DNA of 64,000 nucleotides from Phymorhynchus buccinoides (taxonomy: Eukaryota; Mollusca; Gastropoda; Neogastropoda; Raphitomidae). Below, piece after piece: positions 42,600 to 54,000 of this stretch. Numbering within the stretch: the first letter of the stretch is position 1; each line of letters opens with the position of its first letter. The position numbers were made by a program, and so were the translations under genes. The notes under the pieces are model-generated. The model was not told the origin of the DNA, did no database searches, and saw nothing but the letters and a program-made list of their open reading frames with translations. Location: NCBI GenBank assembly GCA_017654935.2, contig CM065683.1:3585879-3649878 (forward strand). Direction: 5' to 3'.

Positions 42600-44441
42600 A
42601 CGTCCCTACATCAGCTATCTCTTCACTTAGAGTCCTTCTAGTCTCCCTTGTAGTGTTTATTTCACTATAAGGGTTGACACCGTGGGGATCCTCTGACGAA
42701 GGAGATTGCGGATTCTTTCTTTTTTCCTTGTTGTTATGAGTGGTTTTTTCCCCCATTGTTTGTTTTATTTCCTTCTCTACTTGGCCTTGTCCATGTAATT
42801 TTCGATTTTCGGGACAAGGGGAGTAGAAATGGAAGGACGAGCAGTATGTATTTAAAGTTTACATTTGTTTGGGTCTTTATCGGTACATATTGTCATACTT
42901 ATTCGGAACACGCCGACACACGTATTCACATTCATAAACAGCACATCAAACGGAATGAATGAGTCAATACACCACACTAGGTCAGACAGAAACCCTGACA
43001 TTTTTGTATCAAAAATAACACTAAACGTTCGCCACAAAATATTGTCCATTGTAGTCGTTCACACACATACAAATGTAAGAGAGAGAGGGAGAGAGAGAGA
43101 GAGAGGGAGGGGGAGAGAGAGAGAGAGAGAGAATATGTTGGAAAAAAAAAAAAAGATGAGCCGCCTCAAAAAATAAACACCCCAAAGAAAATCATTAAAA
43201 AAGAACAAAAGAAAATGAAAAGAAAGGCGGGGACAGTGGTGGGTTTAAAAAAACAAAAAAACAAAAACAAAACAAAAAACTACCAAAATGCTACTCTGGG
43301 GGCATGCCTGAGCCACATGTTTTATCCAACGTTTTGTCAAATTAAGTTTGAATAAAATTAATTTAAAGACCCACCACGTCATGTGTCAAAATCATGGTTT
43401 TCACGTGTTTTCCCTCTTATAGCTGGTAAGAAATCTTAAGAAATCTTCCAAGCATAAGATGGAATGTGACACATGACGTGTGTGTGCGTGCGTGTGCGTG
43501 TGGGGGTGGGGGGGGGGGGGGGGGGGCGTCTGTAAGCTCATCTACAGGTGAGATTTCTCATTCGTTAGAACCAATTCTTGATCTCTGCGTGTTTATGATT
43601 GGAAAATAGTTTCCATTCATTGTGCTTTTGGACTAAATAGGAAGTTTTAAATTGGTTATTTCACGAACCATTTTGCCCATTTCATGAAAACGGGCAATGT
43701 CACGGACTGAGCGTAACACATACTATTTAGACGATGCGAAATAAAAGAAGAAAACTACAACAAATAAAACGTTTGGCGATATATCCGCTCAGCTTTTGAT
43801 TCCGCACATTGCAATTTCATGGTCTAACTACACGTTGTAATGCATCACTCTTTCCCTATGGCAATAAACTAGTAGACGATCGCATTACCAAAGGAAAAGA
43901 GCAACACGAAAAAAAGAAAGAAAGAAAAAACTATATTTGGACCATAACCAACTCAAAGAAGGGCAGTTATTTTCGACGTTTCCATTTTTTGGTGGGCGTT
44001 TTCTTTTGTTTTCTCTTTTCGAAAAGTGTTTCTTTAATTCAAGCTGTCTTTGCTTTAAAAACGAGAGTTGTGAATCATCTTTGCACACTTAAAACAAAAA
44101 AGTTGTGAAGGTTAATTATGTCTTTATTGCTAAATACAAAATATTGTTTAAAAAAAAACCCCAAAAACAACAACAAAAACAACGGAGACAGACAAAGTGA
44201 ACAAGGACTCACCGTCAAGCGCCGCATTTTCTTGCGGCGTCTCCTGTCGGAGGATGCCCGGCATACCACCATGGATGTGGACCCCGAGGCCACTGAAATG
44301 GGCATCGGCCTCGGGATCCACCACCAGCAGCTTCAGGGTGCCTCGGGGCAGAACGTTGTACCGGTGCCGGAACAACTGCCCGACTGGACGTCCGTCCAAC
44401 TGAAACCAGAAGTCAGTCAGATGATCAATCAATCGCTCCAT
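30211..44441 (-). CDS. Five-exon gene of unknown function, copy B (gene span)
   Basis: The same gene as copy A, joining 44441-44213, 39101-39046, 38380-38050, 35918-35748 and 30761-30211. All splice sites and phases (1, 0, 1, 1) are preserved. The total is 1338 bp, 445 aa plus stop. Coding differences from A that I could read are R7H, one His to Leu in exon 2, a five-residue in-frame deletion in exon 5 and three synonymous sites. There is no frameshift or stop, although the introns differ by kilobase-scale indels. Intron 1 carries a 2.06-kb insertion also seen in C. Product unknown; domain layout as in copy A. Confidence 0.72.
30762..33895. repeat. Intron 4 satellite, copy B
   Basis: The same monomers as copy A, more disordered, with many truncated units and single-base gaps in the CTTAAGGCCC core. 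It contains the MITE remnant near 32920-33000. Confidence 0.95.
32917..33000. mobile_element. MITE remnant mixed with satellite, copy B
   Basis: AGACCCCCCACG appears after TTAA, then satellite monomers, then AAGAGGGAATGTGACA from the MITE interior, then satellite again. Only fragments of the element survive. It may be the decayed counterpart of the A element at 6597-6717. Confidence 0.6.
33896..34011. mobile_element. TTAA MITE, copy B (orthologue of 8246-8366)
   Basis: 116 bp. The same ends and flanks as in A, with a small internal deletion in the AAAACC...ATTTT part. Confidence 0.85.
34044..34715. mobile_element. Inverted-repeat element with tandem right arm, copy B
   Basis: The same element with about four 140-bp-type units, two of them rearranged or partially deleted (34440-34700). 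Confidence 0.65.
34807..35654. mobile_element. piggyBac-like non-autonomous element, copy B
   Basis: The same ends as the A copy. It is longer because the 43-bp unit near its left end is expanded to seven. Confidence 0.8.
34840..35125. repeat. 43-bp minisatellite with CTGCAGCTGCAG core, copy B
   Basis: Seven irregular units (GCATTCAGTCGC...TAGTCTCCCCTGCAGCTGCAG). Copy A has one unit (about 9087-9134). Confidence 0.9.
35748..35918 (-). CDS. Exon 4, copy B
   Basis: 171 bp, the same peptide as A (LMEVEVLAERRREADRLR onward) and the same splice sites (acceptor ...ATGGCAG, donor CAG|GTATGTG). The acceptor-side flank differs by single bases from A. Confidence 0.75.
36201..36879. repeat. 97-101-bp tandem array in intron 3, copy B
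   Basis: Seven units; the last has the AGTAGGGGG variant, as in A. Confidence 0.93.
38050..38380 (-). CDS. Exon 3, copy B
   Basis: 331 bp, phase 0 in and phase 1 out, reading the same as copy A. If the alternative upstream acceptor is used, the added residues include Phe (LEFPSLSQ) where A and C have Leu. Confidence 0.78.
39046..39101 (-). CDS. Exon 2, copy B
   Basis: 56 bp with the same acceptor and donor as copy A. One base differs from A and C. In the phase-consistent frame it changes His to Leu; in the alternative SSEEDD frame it is synonymous at a Pro codon. The single site does not settle the frame. Confidence 0.6.
39805..41345. repeat. Intron 1 satellite, copy B
   Basis: The same units as A, longer array (1.5 kb). 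The 556-aa plus-strand frame is a by-product. Confidence 0.95.
41346..41562. mobile_element. 218-bp-type MITE, copy B
   Basis: 217 bp, same ends and position as in A, with a few substitutions. Confidence 0.7.
41563..42056. repeat. Second intron 1 array (TATTAGTATTACACAGAC type), copy B
   Basis: About a dozen units of 31-33 bp, CACCACTACTCTATTAG then TATTATACAGAC. Copy A has about four (19163-19336); C has about a dozen (52250-52751). Confidence 0.9.
42117..44176 (+). mobile_element. 2.06-kb insertion in intron 1, copy B, possible retroelement
   Basis: Flanked by a 13-bp duplication AAACAACGGAGAC (42104-42116 and 44177-44189). Copy A shows the empty site with one AAACAACGGAGAC near 19379-19391. 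The right end is A-rich (AAAAAAAAACCCCAAAAAC), suggesting a retrotransposed sequence on the plus strand. No reverse transcriptase is visible. It contains (CA)n at 42470-42597, (GA)n at 43078-43132 and a nested TTAA MITE. Confidence 0.7.
43363..43545. mobile_element. TTAA MITE with one expanded inverted repeat, copy B intron 1 insertion
   Basis: The left end is normal (TTAAAGACCCACCACGTCATG). At the right end the TIR is interrupted after CATGACGTG by (TG)n, then poly-G, then GCGTCTGTAA. The equivalent in C is 50779-50952. The C-rich/CA part of the TIR seems to have expanded as a microsatellite. Confidence 0.7.
44213..44441 (-). CDS. Exon 1, copy B
   Basis: 229 bp starting MERLIDHLTDFWF, with donor ACG|GTGAGT. 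The His7 is shared with copy C, supporting a closer B-C relation. The donor lies only 23 bp from the end of the 2.06-kb intron insertion. Confidence 0.75.
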
Positions 44442-45656
44442 GGAAAATCAGTCATTCGATCCGTCATCTAACATCAGGTTTTGCACCCAGCACTAATATG
44501 TGACCTAGTGCCACGAAAGCTACAGTAAGTTGCTGGGCTAGTTACTCAGAACAGGTTTGCAAAGTCAAAAATCTCTTTTAAAAATCAATTTTGAACAAGG
44601 TCATACACCAAGGTCAAGGTCAGGACGGCAAAAACGTTTACGCGTATGCCTTCCTCTCATGGTGACACACCACCACACAAAATTTGAAGCGATTGGGTTT
44701 CAATTTGGGGTAATTTATGTGGGAGTCAGACTTGGTCAACACAAGATTTCTTTCCAGTTATAAGAGGGAAAACACGTGAATCCCGTGATTTTGACACGTG
44801 ATCGGGTGGATCTTTAAAATTGTGTCGGATTATAATACTATAAATTGATGTAAAACTAAAAAGATTGTATGCTTTACTCCTATCGGCACACAACCACCTG
44901 TTTTTTTGGCTCACGTCATCGCTGACATTCGTCACAAGCCCTGTTGATCAAACCAAGTGCAGTGCCAGTCAATGCCTGTCCATGACCATTCACTGGGCAT
45001 CACTGGGTCACTGTGTGTCGACACACGTGGAGATCTAGACTATAGTGGATCACACTTTGGAGCAGACAACAATCTTAAATGTTGACTCCCTTTCACAGGC
45101 CGAGAGTCGTTTTCCATCATAGTAAAGTTTGCTAGCATTGGGACTTTCATGTGTTGCCTTAAAATTGCATAAATGACGAACTTGCTCGTTTGTGTTCTGA
45201 ATCAAGCAAGCCGGCAGTCAACGCACCTGGCCGAGCCAGGGGAAATATCACAAGAGCCGCCCGGCACGATGCATAACGTTTTTGACAAACGGCGTCTAAG
45301 AAACGATTTTACAAAAGTAGAATGATATTACCTATTTGTGACCCATCACCACAAAGTGGGTCTTAAGATGAATATGGCATATTTTGACTATTAGCATTTA
45401 CATAATCTGCAGACACTTACCTTTCTTTTGATATATGATTTATTGCTCTACTCCAAAAAACGAGGAATTTATGGGGTGTTAAAGAGGGTAACCCAGCAGA
45501 TGGCCATTTTAAGAAAACGGGGTTCAAAGATGTTTGACCCATCTGGAGTACATTAACAACAGGCATTTCTGATCAACCAACCCCCACTAAATTTGGCATG
45601 GTGATAAAACACACTAATGTGACTATGTCAAAACAGCAGACCAAATTTGATTTATA

Positions 45657-47289
45657 CACTACTCACAAAAAGTTAAGGATCACTATGAGAAAACAGGTGC
45701 GCAATAAACTCCGTTCGCTCCTGTTATTTTTTTCTCAGTCAAGCCAAATTGTTATGAATTCTTGTTCAGCTGTAAGTGGGCGATGTTGTGTTAGTGGAAA
45801 CATTGCACGTGATTCTCTATTACTGAGCTTGGCAGCAAAAGAAAAAGCGGAAACTTGCGAAAAAGGACCTTGTTTTGGATCGTTCTGCATGAACACATTG
45901 CACAAGCCAGATGGAAAAACCATTATGCACGTGCAAGCACTGCTGTTTATGTGTGAGATGCTGTCTCTTGCTTGGCTTTATAAGAAGACATACCACCAGT
46001 ATTAGGCCTGATTTGACAATGCCTCCACGACGAAAATTGAGCGAGTTGGATAGGGGACGAGCTGTTGCATGGTTCCAAGATGGTGTTCCCAAGCGAGAAG
46101 TGGCCAGGCGACTTCAGGTGTCCATCTCGGTCATTGTCAGACTGATTCAACGCTTCACAGCCACTGGGAGGGTCCATGAAAGACGCAGATCTGGTCGACC
46201 GAAGAAGACAACTCCACGTGAAGATCGTCTCATTGAACGACAAGCCCTGCAGACAAGAACAGCCTCTTCCAGCATCATTCGAAGGCAGCTGAGGGTGGCT
46301 ACTAACATCAACATCAGCCAGCAGACCATACGGAACCGCCTTCATGGGTTTAACCTCCGTTCTCGTCGCCCAGCTGTACGGCCACGCTTAACTCCAGCCC
46401 ATAGGGCAGCACGCCGCGCCTTCTGCAGACGTCACGTGAGGTGGACACGTCAGCAATGGTCCCAGGTCCTGTTCAGTGATGAATCACGCTTCACCCTGAA
46501 CCACAACGACGGCCGACTGAGGGTCTGGAGGCGCCCAGGGGAACGCTTTATTGACGCCACTGTCCAAGAAAAGGTGGCCTTTGGTGGAGGTTCTGTAATG
46601 GTCTGGGGGGCCTTCAGCCTTCACCACAGAACACCCTTGTATCATGTACAGGGTAACCTGACTGGCCTCCGATACCGGGATGAGATCCTTCGACCGCTGG
46701 CTGTGCCTACACTGCAGCAGATGGGACCGCCGGCTGTCTACCAGGATGACAACGCTCGCCCCCACAGGGCAAGGGTGGTCAACGACTTCCTGCAGCAGTC
46801 TGGAGTCAACAGAATGGAGTGGCCAGCATGCAGTCCCGATCTCAACCCGATTGAGAACCTCTGGGATGAGCTGGATCGCAAAGTGAGGAGCAACCACCCC
46901 CCTCCCAGGGATGCCCAGCACCTCTACCAGATGCTGCAGGCTGAGTGGCAGGCGCTTCCACAGAGGATCTTCACCACCCTGGTCAACTCCATGAGGACTC
47001 GCTGCGTCGAGTGCCAGAACAGCCATGGCGGATACACGCATTACTGAACTTTTGGGAGCATCAGAATGCCCTGTCTTGTGATTTCAATGACTTTGGGAAA
47101 TCAAATTTCGATACGTACCCACTTTGATCAAATGTACAGACCAAACGATTGCTCGAAATTGAAGGCAATTGTGTATCGTTATCACTAAAGCATTGAATTA
47201 AATGTTGGCCAAAATTCAACGCATTGGCTTTCTTATTTGGAAAGTTATGAATTAGTTTGCAAGTGATCCTTAACTTTTTGTGGATAGCT
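45657..47289 (+). mobile_element. Tc1-like transposon, apparently intact, copy B only
   Basis: 1633-bp element flanked by a TA duplication (45655-45656 and 47290-47291). The empty site is seen in copy A near 21310 (GATTTATATATTTGATGG). Terminal inverted repeats of about 28 bp share CACAAAAAGTTAAGGATC; the outer seven bases have four mismatches. It holds one long transposase frame on the plus strand. The intact frame and clean target duplication point to a recent insertion. Copy C cannot be scored because its equivalent site falls beyond the N gap. Confidence 0.92.
46019..47047 (+). CDS. Tc1-family DD34E transposase
   Basis: 342 aa, normal for Tc1-like transposases, which cut and paste their element at TA sites in the nucleus. 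Residues about 7-50 form the first helix-turn-helix (EVARRLQVSISVIVRLIQRF), followed by the hinge SGRPKKTTP at 58-66 and a second DNA-binding helix region to about 125. The catalytic triad is visible: D154 (FSDESRF), D244 (YQDDNARPHRA) and E279 (SPDLNPIENLWDE), with exactly 34 residues between the second Asp and Glu. Other family motifs are VMVWGAF at 194-200 and the C-terminal LVNSMRTRC. The frame stays open upstream to 45911, but the Met at 46019 (MPPRRKLSEL) gives the family-typical start. No stop or frameshift interrupts it, so it may be active. Confidence 0.93.
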   Translation: MPPRRKLSELDRGRAVAWFQDGVPKREVARRLQVSISVIVRLIQRFTATGRVHERRRSGRPKKTTPREDRLIERQALQTRTASSSIIRRQLRVATNINISQQTIRNRLHGFNLRSRRPAVRPRLTPAHRAARRAFCRRHVRWTRQQWSQVLFSDESRFTLNHNDGRLRVWRRPGERFIDATVQEKVAFGGGSVMVWGAFSLHHRTPLYHVQGNLTGLRYRDEILRPLAVPTLQQMGPPAVYQDDNARPHRARVVNDFLQQSGVNRMEWPACSPDLNPIENLWDELDRKVRSNHPPPRDAQHLYQMLQAEWQALPQRIFTTLVNSMRTRCVECQNSHGGYTHY

Positions 47290-47770
47290 TATATTTGATG
47301 GTTATTATCTTATTATGTAATGAAGTGTCACCTCTCTATTGTATGAAAGTTGAAAGTGAGAGCGAAGAAAAAGTTAAAACACACAAGAGGCAAAGCCTGC
47401 AAGGCTCACGTCTGATTTTTATTACTATAGCAGGCATGGGAATTCCCATGACAATTCCCATGCCTGTATAGAGAGAATACTGTTATGTAGACACTTGTGC
47501 ATCTGAAAACAGAATTAATTTTTATTTTACTGTGTAAATTAAAATTATTTCTATGCACCCCTACCCCTTTCTTTAAAATTTAATTATATGTATGCGCATG
47601 TAACATAGTGGAGCCCTATTTTTATTTTTGGCAAACAAGTAAAATTGAAAAGCATATTGACCAAGCTTTCAGAAAAAACATAGTGACCAATCCCCCCCCC
47701 CCCCACCCCCCCGCCGGGGTAAAGGTGGTGATCTGTTATGTTTAAAATGATTTGTTCATCTATGAAAACT

Positions 47771-48221
47771 GTCCACACATTACTTCTCAAGATTACTATA
47801 TCCTAAATTTTATTTTCTTTTCTGTTTAACCCCCCCCCCCTCTTCACATCAATGTCAGGCACAGGCAGTCAATTCATACATTTTATCTCCATGTACAGTC
47901 TTTTTCATGTTTCAATCTTTATTCTACAAATTTTTTACTCTAATTCAGTTAAATCTACAAACCTTATTTCCTTATTTTTTTTTTCAATATTAAATAATTT
48001 TTTAATTATTATTTCTTCCTTTATAATTAGTTAATTCTTACTCTTCCTATTCTTTTTTAATTTCAGTTATTTAATTTTCATATATTATTCAAATTAAATA
48101 CTTTCAAATTTCAACATTCCCTTTTCAACCCCTTCACCATTATCCACCTTATCTCTAACCTTCCCTTATTTTTTCATATTTTTTTTAATTATATCTTCTA
48201 TTCCTCCCCCCCCCTTTACTC
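47771..48221. other. AT/C-rich sequence beyond copy B homology
   Basis: T- and C-rich low-complexity sequence leading into the second gap. No match to copy A and no gene. Confidence 0.6.
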
Positions 48222-48721
48222 NNNNNNNNNNNNNNNNNNNNNNNNNNNNNNNNNNNNNNNNNNNNNNNNNNNNNNNNNNNNNNNNNNNNNNNNNNNNNNN
48301 NNNNNNNNNNNNNNNNNNNNNNNNNNNNNNNNNNNNNNNNNNNNNNNNNNNNNNNNNNNNNNNNNNNNNNNNNNNNNNNNNNNNNNNNNNNNNNNNNNNN
48401 NNNNNNNNNNNNNNNNNNNNNNNNNNNNNNNNNNNNNNNNNNNNNNNNNNNNNNNNNNNNNNNNNNNNNNNNNNNNNNNNNNNNNNNNNNNNNNNNNNNN
48501 NNNNNNNNNNNNNNNNNNNNNNNNNNNNNNNNNNNNNNNNNNNNNNNNNNNNNNNNNNNNNNNNNNNNNNNNNNNNNNNNNNNNNNNNNNNNNNNNNNNN
48601 NNNNNNNNNNNNNNNNNNNNNNNNNNNNNNNNNNNNNNNNNNNNNNNNNNNNNNNNNNNNNNNNNNNNNNNNNNNNNNNNNNNNNNNNNNNNNNNNNNNN
48701 NNNNNNNNNNNNNNNNNNNNN
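48222..48721. other. Assembly gap, 500 N
   Basis: Exactly 500 N. Inverted copy C begins immediately after it. Confidence 0.99.
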
Positions 48722-49863
48722 GGGGGTTGGTTGTCAGAAATGCCTGTTGTTAATTTTCCCATATGGTCACTCTTTGAACCCCGTTTTCTCAAAACGGCCA
48801 TCTGCTGTGTTACCCTCTTTAACACCCCATAAATTCCTCTTTTTTTTTGGAGTAGAGCAATAAATCATATATCAAAAGAAAGGTATGTGTCTGCAGATTA
48901 TGTAAATGCTAATAGTCAAAATCTGCCATATTCATCTTAAGACCCACTTTGTGGTGATGGGTCACAAATAGGTAATATCATTCTACTTTTGTAAAATCGT
49001 TTCTTAGACGCCGTTTGTCAAAAACGTTATGCATCGTGCCGGGCGGCTCTTGTGATATTTCCCCTGGCTCGGCCAGGTGCGTTGACTGCCGGCTTGCTTG
49101 ATTCAGAACACAAACGAGCAAGTTCGTCATTTATGCAATTTTAAGGCAACACATGAAAGTCCCAATGCTAGCAAACTTTACTATGATGGAAAACGGCTCT
49201 CGGCCTGTGAAAGGGAGTCAACATTTAAGATTGTTGTCTGCTCCAAAGTCTGATCCACTATAGTCTAGATCTCCACGTGTGTCGACACACAGTGACACAG
49301 TGATGCCCAGTGAATGGTCATGGACAGGCATTGACTGGCACTGCACTTGGTTTGATCAACAGGGCTTGTGACGAATGTCAGCGATGACGTGAGCCAAAAA
49401 AACAGGTGGTTGTGTGCCGATAGGAGTAAAGCATACAATCTTTTTAGTTTTGCATCAATTTATAGTATTATCAATACTACACAATTTTAAAGATTCACCC
49501 GATCACGTGTCAAAAATCACGGGATTCACGTGTTTTCCCTCTTATAACTGGAAAGAAATCTTGTGTTGACCAAGTCTGACTCCCACATAAATTACCCCAA
49601 ATTGAAACCCAATCGCTTCAAATTTTGTGTGGTGGTGTGTCACCATGAGAGGAAGGCATACGCGTAAACCATTTTGCCGTCGTGACCTTGACCTTGGTGT
49701 ATGACCTTGTTCAAAATTGATTTTTAAAAGAGATTTTTGACTTTGCAAACCTGTTCTGAGTAACTAGCCCAGCAACTTACTGTAGCTTTCGTGGCACTAG
49801 GTCACATATTAGTGCTGGGTGCAAAACCTGATGTTAGATGACGGATCGAATGACTGATTTTCC

Positions 49864-50092
49864 ATGGAGCGATTGATTGATCATCTGACTGACTTCTGGT
49901 TTCAGTTGGACGGACGTCCAGTCGGGCAGTTGTTCCGGCACCGGTACAACGTTCTGCCCCGAGGCACCCTGAAGCTGCTGGTGGTGGATCCCGAGGCCGA
50001 TGCCCATTTCAGTGGCCTCGGGGTCCACATCCATGGTGGTATGCCGGGCATCCTCCGACAGGAGACGCCGCAAGAAAATGCGGCGCTTGACG
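49864..50092 (+). CDS. Exon 1, copy C
   Basis: ATG at 49864, preceded in frame by TGA TTT TCC. The peptide starts MERLIDHLTDFWF, with donor GACG|GTGAGT at 50093. It reads the same as copy B. Confidence 0.75.
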
Positions 50093-51033
50093 GTGAGTCC
50101 TTGTTCACTTTGTCTGTCTCCGTTGTTTTTGTTGTTGTTTTTGGGTGTTTTTTTTAAACAATATTTTGTATTTAGCAATAAAGACATAATTAACCTTCAC
50201 AACTTTTTTTGTTTTAAGTGTGCAAAGATGATTCACAACTCTCGTTTTTAAAGCAAAGACAGCTTGAATTAAAGAAACAATTCACGAGAAGAAGAAAGAA
50301 AAAAAACACCTACACACACAAATGGAAACGTCGAAATAAATGCCCTTCTTTGAGTTGGTTATGGTCGAAATATAGTTTTTTTCTTTCTTTCTTTTTTTTC
50401 GTTTTGCTCTTTTCCTCTGGTAATACGATCGTATACTAGTTTATTGCCATAGGGAAAGAGTGATGCATTACAACGTGTAGTTAGACCATGAAATTGCAAT
50501 GTGCGGAATCAAAAGCTGAGCGGATATATCGCCAAACGTTTTATTTGTTGTAGTTTTCTTCTTTTAGTTTGCATTGTCTAAATAGTATGTGTTACGCTCA
50601 GTCCGTGACATTGCTCGTTTTCATGAAATGGGCAAAACGGTTCGTAAAATAACCAATTTAAAACTTCCTATTTAGTCCAAAGGCACAATGAATGGAAACT
50701 ATTTTCCAATCATAAACACGCAGGAGATCAAGAATTGGTTACTAAACGAATGAGAAATCTCACGCTGTAAGATGAGGCTTACAGACGCCCCCCCCCACCC
50801 CCCACCCCCACCCACCACCCACACACACACACACACGTCATGTGTCACATTCCCTCTTATGCTTGGAAGATTTCTTAAGATTTCTTACCAGCTATAAGAG
50901 GGAAAACACGTGAAAACCATGATTTTTGACACATGACGTGGTGGGTCTTTAAATTAATTTTATTCAAACTTAATTTGACAAAACGTTGGATAAAACATGT
51001 GGCTCAGGCATGCCCCCAGAGTAGCATTTTGGT

Positions 51034-51072
<39 letters not shown>

Positions 51073-54000
51073 CCACCACTGTCCCCGCCTTTCTTTTCAT
51101 TTTCTTTTCTTCTTCTTTTTTAATGATTTTTTTGGGGTGTTTTTTTTTGAGGCGGCTCATCTTTTTTTTTTTCTTCCAACATATTCTCTCTCTCTCTCTC
51201 TCTCCCCCCTTCCCTCTCTCTCTCTTTCCCTCTCTCTCTTACATTTGTATGTGTGTGAACGACTACAATGGACAATATTTTGTGGCGAACGTTTAGTGTT
51301 ATATTTGATACAAAAATGTCAGGGTTTCTGTCTGACCTAGTGTGGTGTATTGACTCATTCATTCCGTTTGATGTGCTGTTTATGAATGTGAATACGTGTG
51401 TCGGCGTGTTCCGAATAAGTATGACAATATGTACCGATAAAGACCCAAACAAATGTAAACTTTAAATACATACTGCTCGTCCTTCCATTTCTACTCCCCT
51501 TGTCCCGAAAATCGAAAATTACATGGACAAGGCCAAGCAGAGAAGGAAGTAAAACAAACAAGGGGAAAAAACCACTCATAACAACAAGGAAAAAAGAAAG
51601 AATCCGCAATCTCCTCCGTCAGAGGATCCCCCCGGTGTCAACCCTTATAGTGAAATAAACACTACAAGGGAGACTAGAAGGACTCTAAGTGAAGAGATAG
51701 CTGATGTAGGGACGTCAGTGTGTGTGGTGTGTGTGTGTGTGTGTGTGTTATGTGTGTGTACTATGTGTGTGTGTGTGCGTGCGCGTGCGTGTGTGTGTAT
51801 GCGCGTGTGCGCGCGTGTGTGTGTGCGTGGTCTGTGTGTAATAACATATGTCTACATGCACGTGTGTTATGCTTTTGTACCTTCTTCTTACAATTATCAA
51901 CTAACATGGAGAGGACAAATGTTAACATAACATATGTCTGCAAAAACTCTTTCCGGTTAAGAAATCCATCCAATACTTCCTTCTTATTTCGTTCTATCAA
52001 ATCATGCACATAACAATCCAACACACCCTTTAAAAAACACACCTTAACACCACAAAGGATATATACCAAACTAACAATAATGGTCGAAATACAAAAATCA
52101 ATAGATATACCAGAGCATATATTAATATGGATGGCTATACATAAGCTACGAGGTGGATAGCTATGGACTGTTGCGCGTGATGCTTTGGTCTCCGTTGTTT
52201 GTGCTTCTTCTGTGTTACATAAATGGCTGAGTCCTTGCTGACTTGTGTCTGTAATAGAGTAGTGGTGTGGTCTGTGTAAAGCTTATAAAATACTAATAGT
52301 AAGTAGTGATGTGGTCTGTATAATACTAATAGTAGTAGTGGTGTGGTCCTGTATAATACTAATAGAGTAGTGGTGTGGTCTGTGTAAATCTAATAGAGTA
52401 GTGGTGTGGTCTGTATAACTACTAATAGAGTAGTGGTGTGGTCTGTATAATACTAATAGAGTAGTGGTGTGGTCTGTGTAATACTAATAGAGTAGTGTTG
52501 TGGTCTGTATAATACTAATAGAGTTGTGGTGTGGTCTGTATAATACTAATAGAGTAGTGGTGTGGTCTGTGTAATACTAATAGAGTAGTGGTGTGGTCTG
52601 TGTAATACTAATAGAGTAGTGGTAGGGTGTGTGTAATAGAGTAGTGGTGTTGTCTGTGTAATAGAGTAGTGGTGTGGTGTGTGTAATACTAGTAGTGGTG
52701 TGGTGTGTGTAATAGAGTAGTGGTGTTGTCTGTGTAATAGAGTAGTGGTGTCAGGGCTCCCAATCGTCCCGCAAAACAAGGGGTCCCAGGGACTCCTTCA
52801 CTTACAGTATAGAGGGTCCTAGAGGAGGGATAGAGGGTCCCAGTGGCATTGCGAATGCTGAAAAGAATTTCTAGTGCATGCCTGGGACCCCCGGCACATT
52901 GTTTTAGAGGGTCCTTGAGAATTTTAGTGCTTCATAGACCCCCAAATGGGGGTCCCTGGGAGCCCTGGGTGTGGTGTGTGTAATAGTAGTAGTGGTGTGT
53001 GTCTGTGTAATAGAGTAGTGGTGTGTGTGTGTGTAATAGAGTAGTGGTGTGTGTCTGTAATACTAGTAGTGGTGTGGTGTGGTGTGTAGTAGTAGTGGTG
53101 TGGTGTGTGTAATAGTAGTAGTGGTGTGTGTGTCTGTAATAGAGTAGTGGTATGGTGTGTAATAGTAGTGGTGTGTGTCTGTGTAATAGAGTAGTGGTAT
53201 GGTGTGTAATAGTAGTAGTGTGTGTCTGTGTAATAGTAGTAGTGGTGTGTGTGTGTAATAGTATTAGTGGTGTGTGTCTGTGTAATAGAGGTGTGGTGTG
53301 TAATAGTAGTGGTGTGTGTCTGTGTAATAGAGTAGTGGTGTGTGTGTGTAATAATAGTAGTAGTGTGTGTGTCTGTGTAATAGAGTAGTGGTGTGGTGTG
53401 TGTAATACTAATAGTAGTAGTGTGTGTCTGTGTAATAGAGTAGTGTGGTGTGTGTGTAATAGTAGTGGTGTGTGTCTGTGTAATAGAGTAGTGGTGTGGT
53501 GTGTGTAATAATAGTAGTGGTGTGTGTCTGTGTAATAGAGTAGTGGTATGTGTGTGTGTAATAGTAGTAGTGTGTGTCTGTGTAATAGAGTAGTGGTATG
53601 GTGTGTAATAGTAGTGGTGTGTGTGTGTAATAGTAGTGGTATGGTGTGTGTAATAGAGTAGTGGTATGGTGTGTGAGTAGTGGTATGGTGTGTGTAATAG
53701 TAGTAGTGGTGTGTGTGTGTGTAGTAGTAGTGGTAGTGGTGTGTGTAATAGTAGTAGTGGTGTGTGTGTGTGTAATAGAGTAGTGGTGTTGTGTGTGTAA
53801 TAGTAGTGGGTGTGGTGTGTGTGTAATAGAGTAGTGGTGGTGTGTGTAATAGAGTAGTGGTGTGGTGTGTGTAATAGTAGTAGTGGTGTTGTGTGTGTAA
53901 TAGTAGTAGTGGTGTGTGTGTGTGTAATAGTAGTAGTGGTATGGTGTGTAATAGTAGTGGTGTGTGTCTGTGTAATATTAGTAGTGGTGTGTGTGTAATG

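Noticed and set aside
45598..46005. 135-aa frame overlapping the Tc1 left end
   Set aside because: Spans the TIR and flank; it is the leader of the transposon, not a gene.
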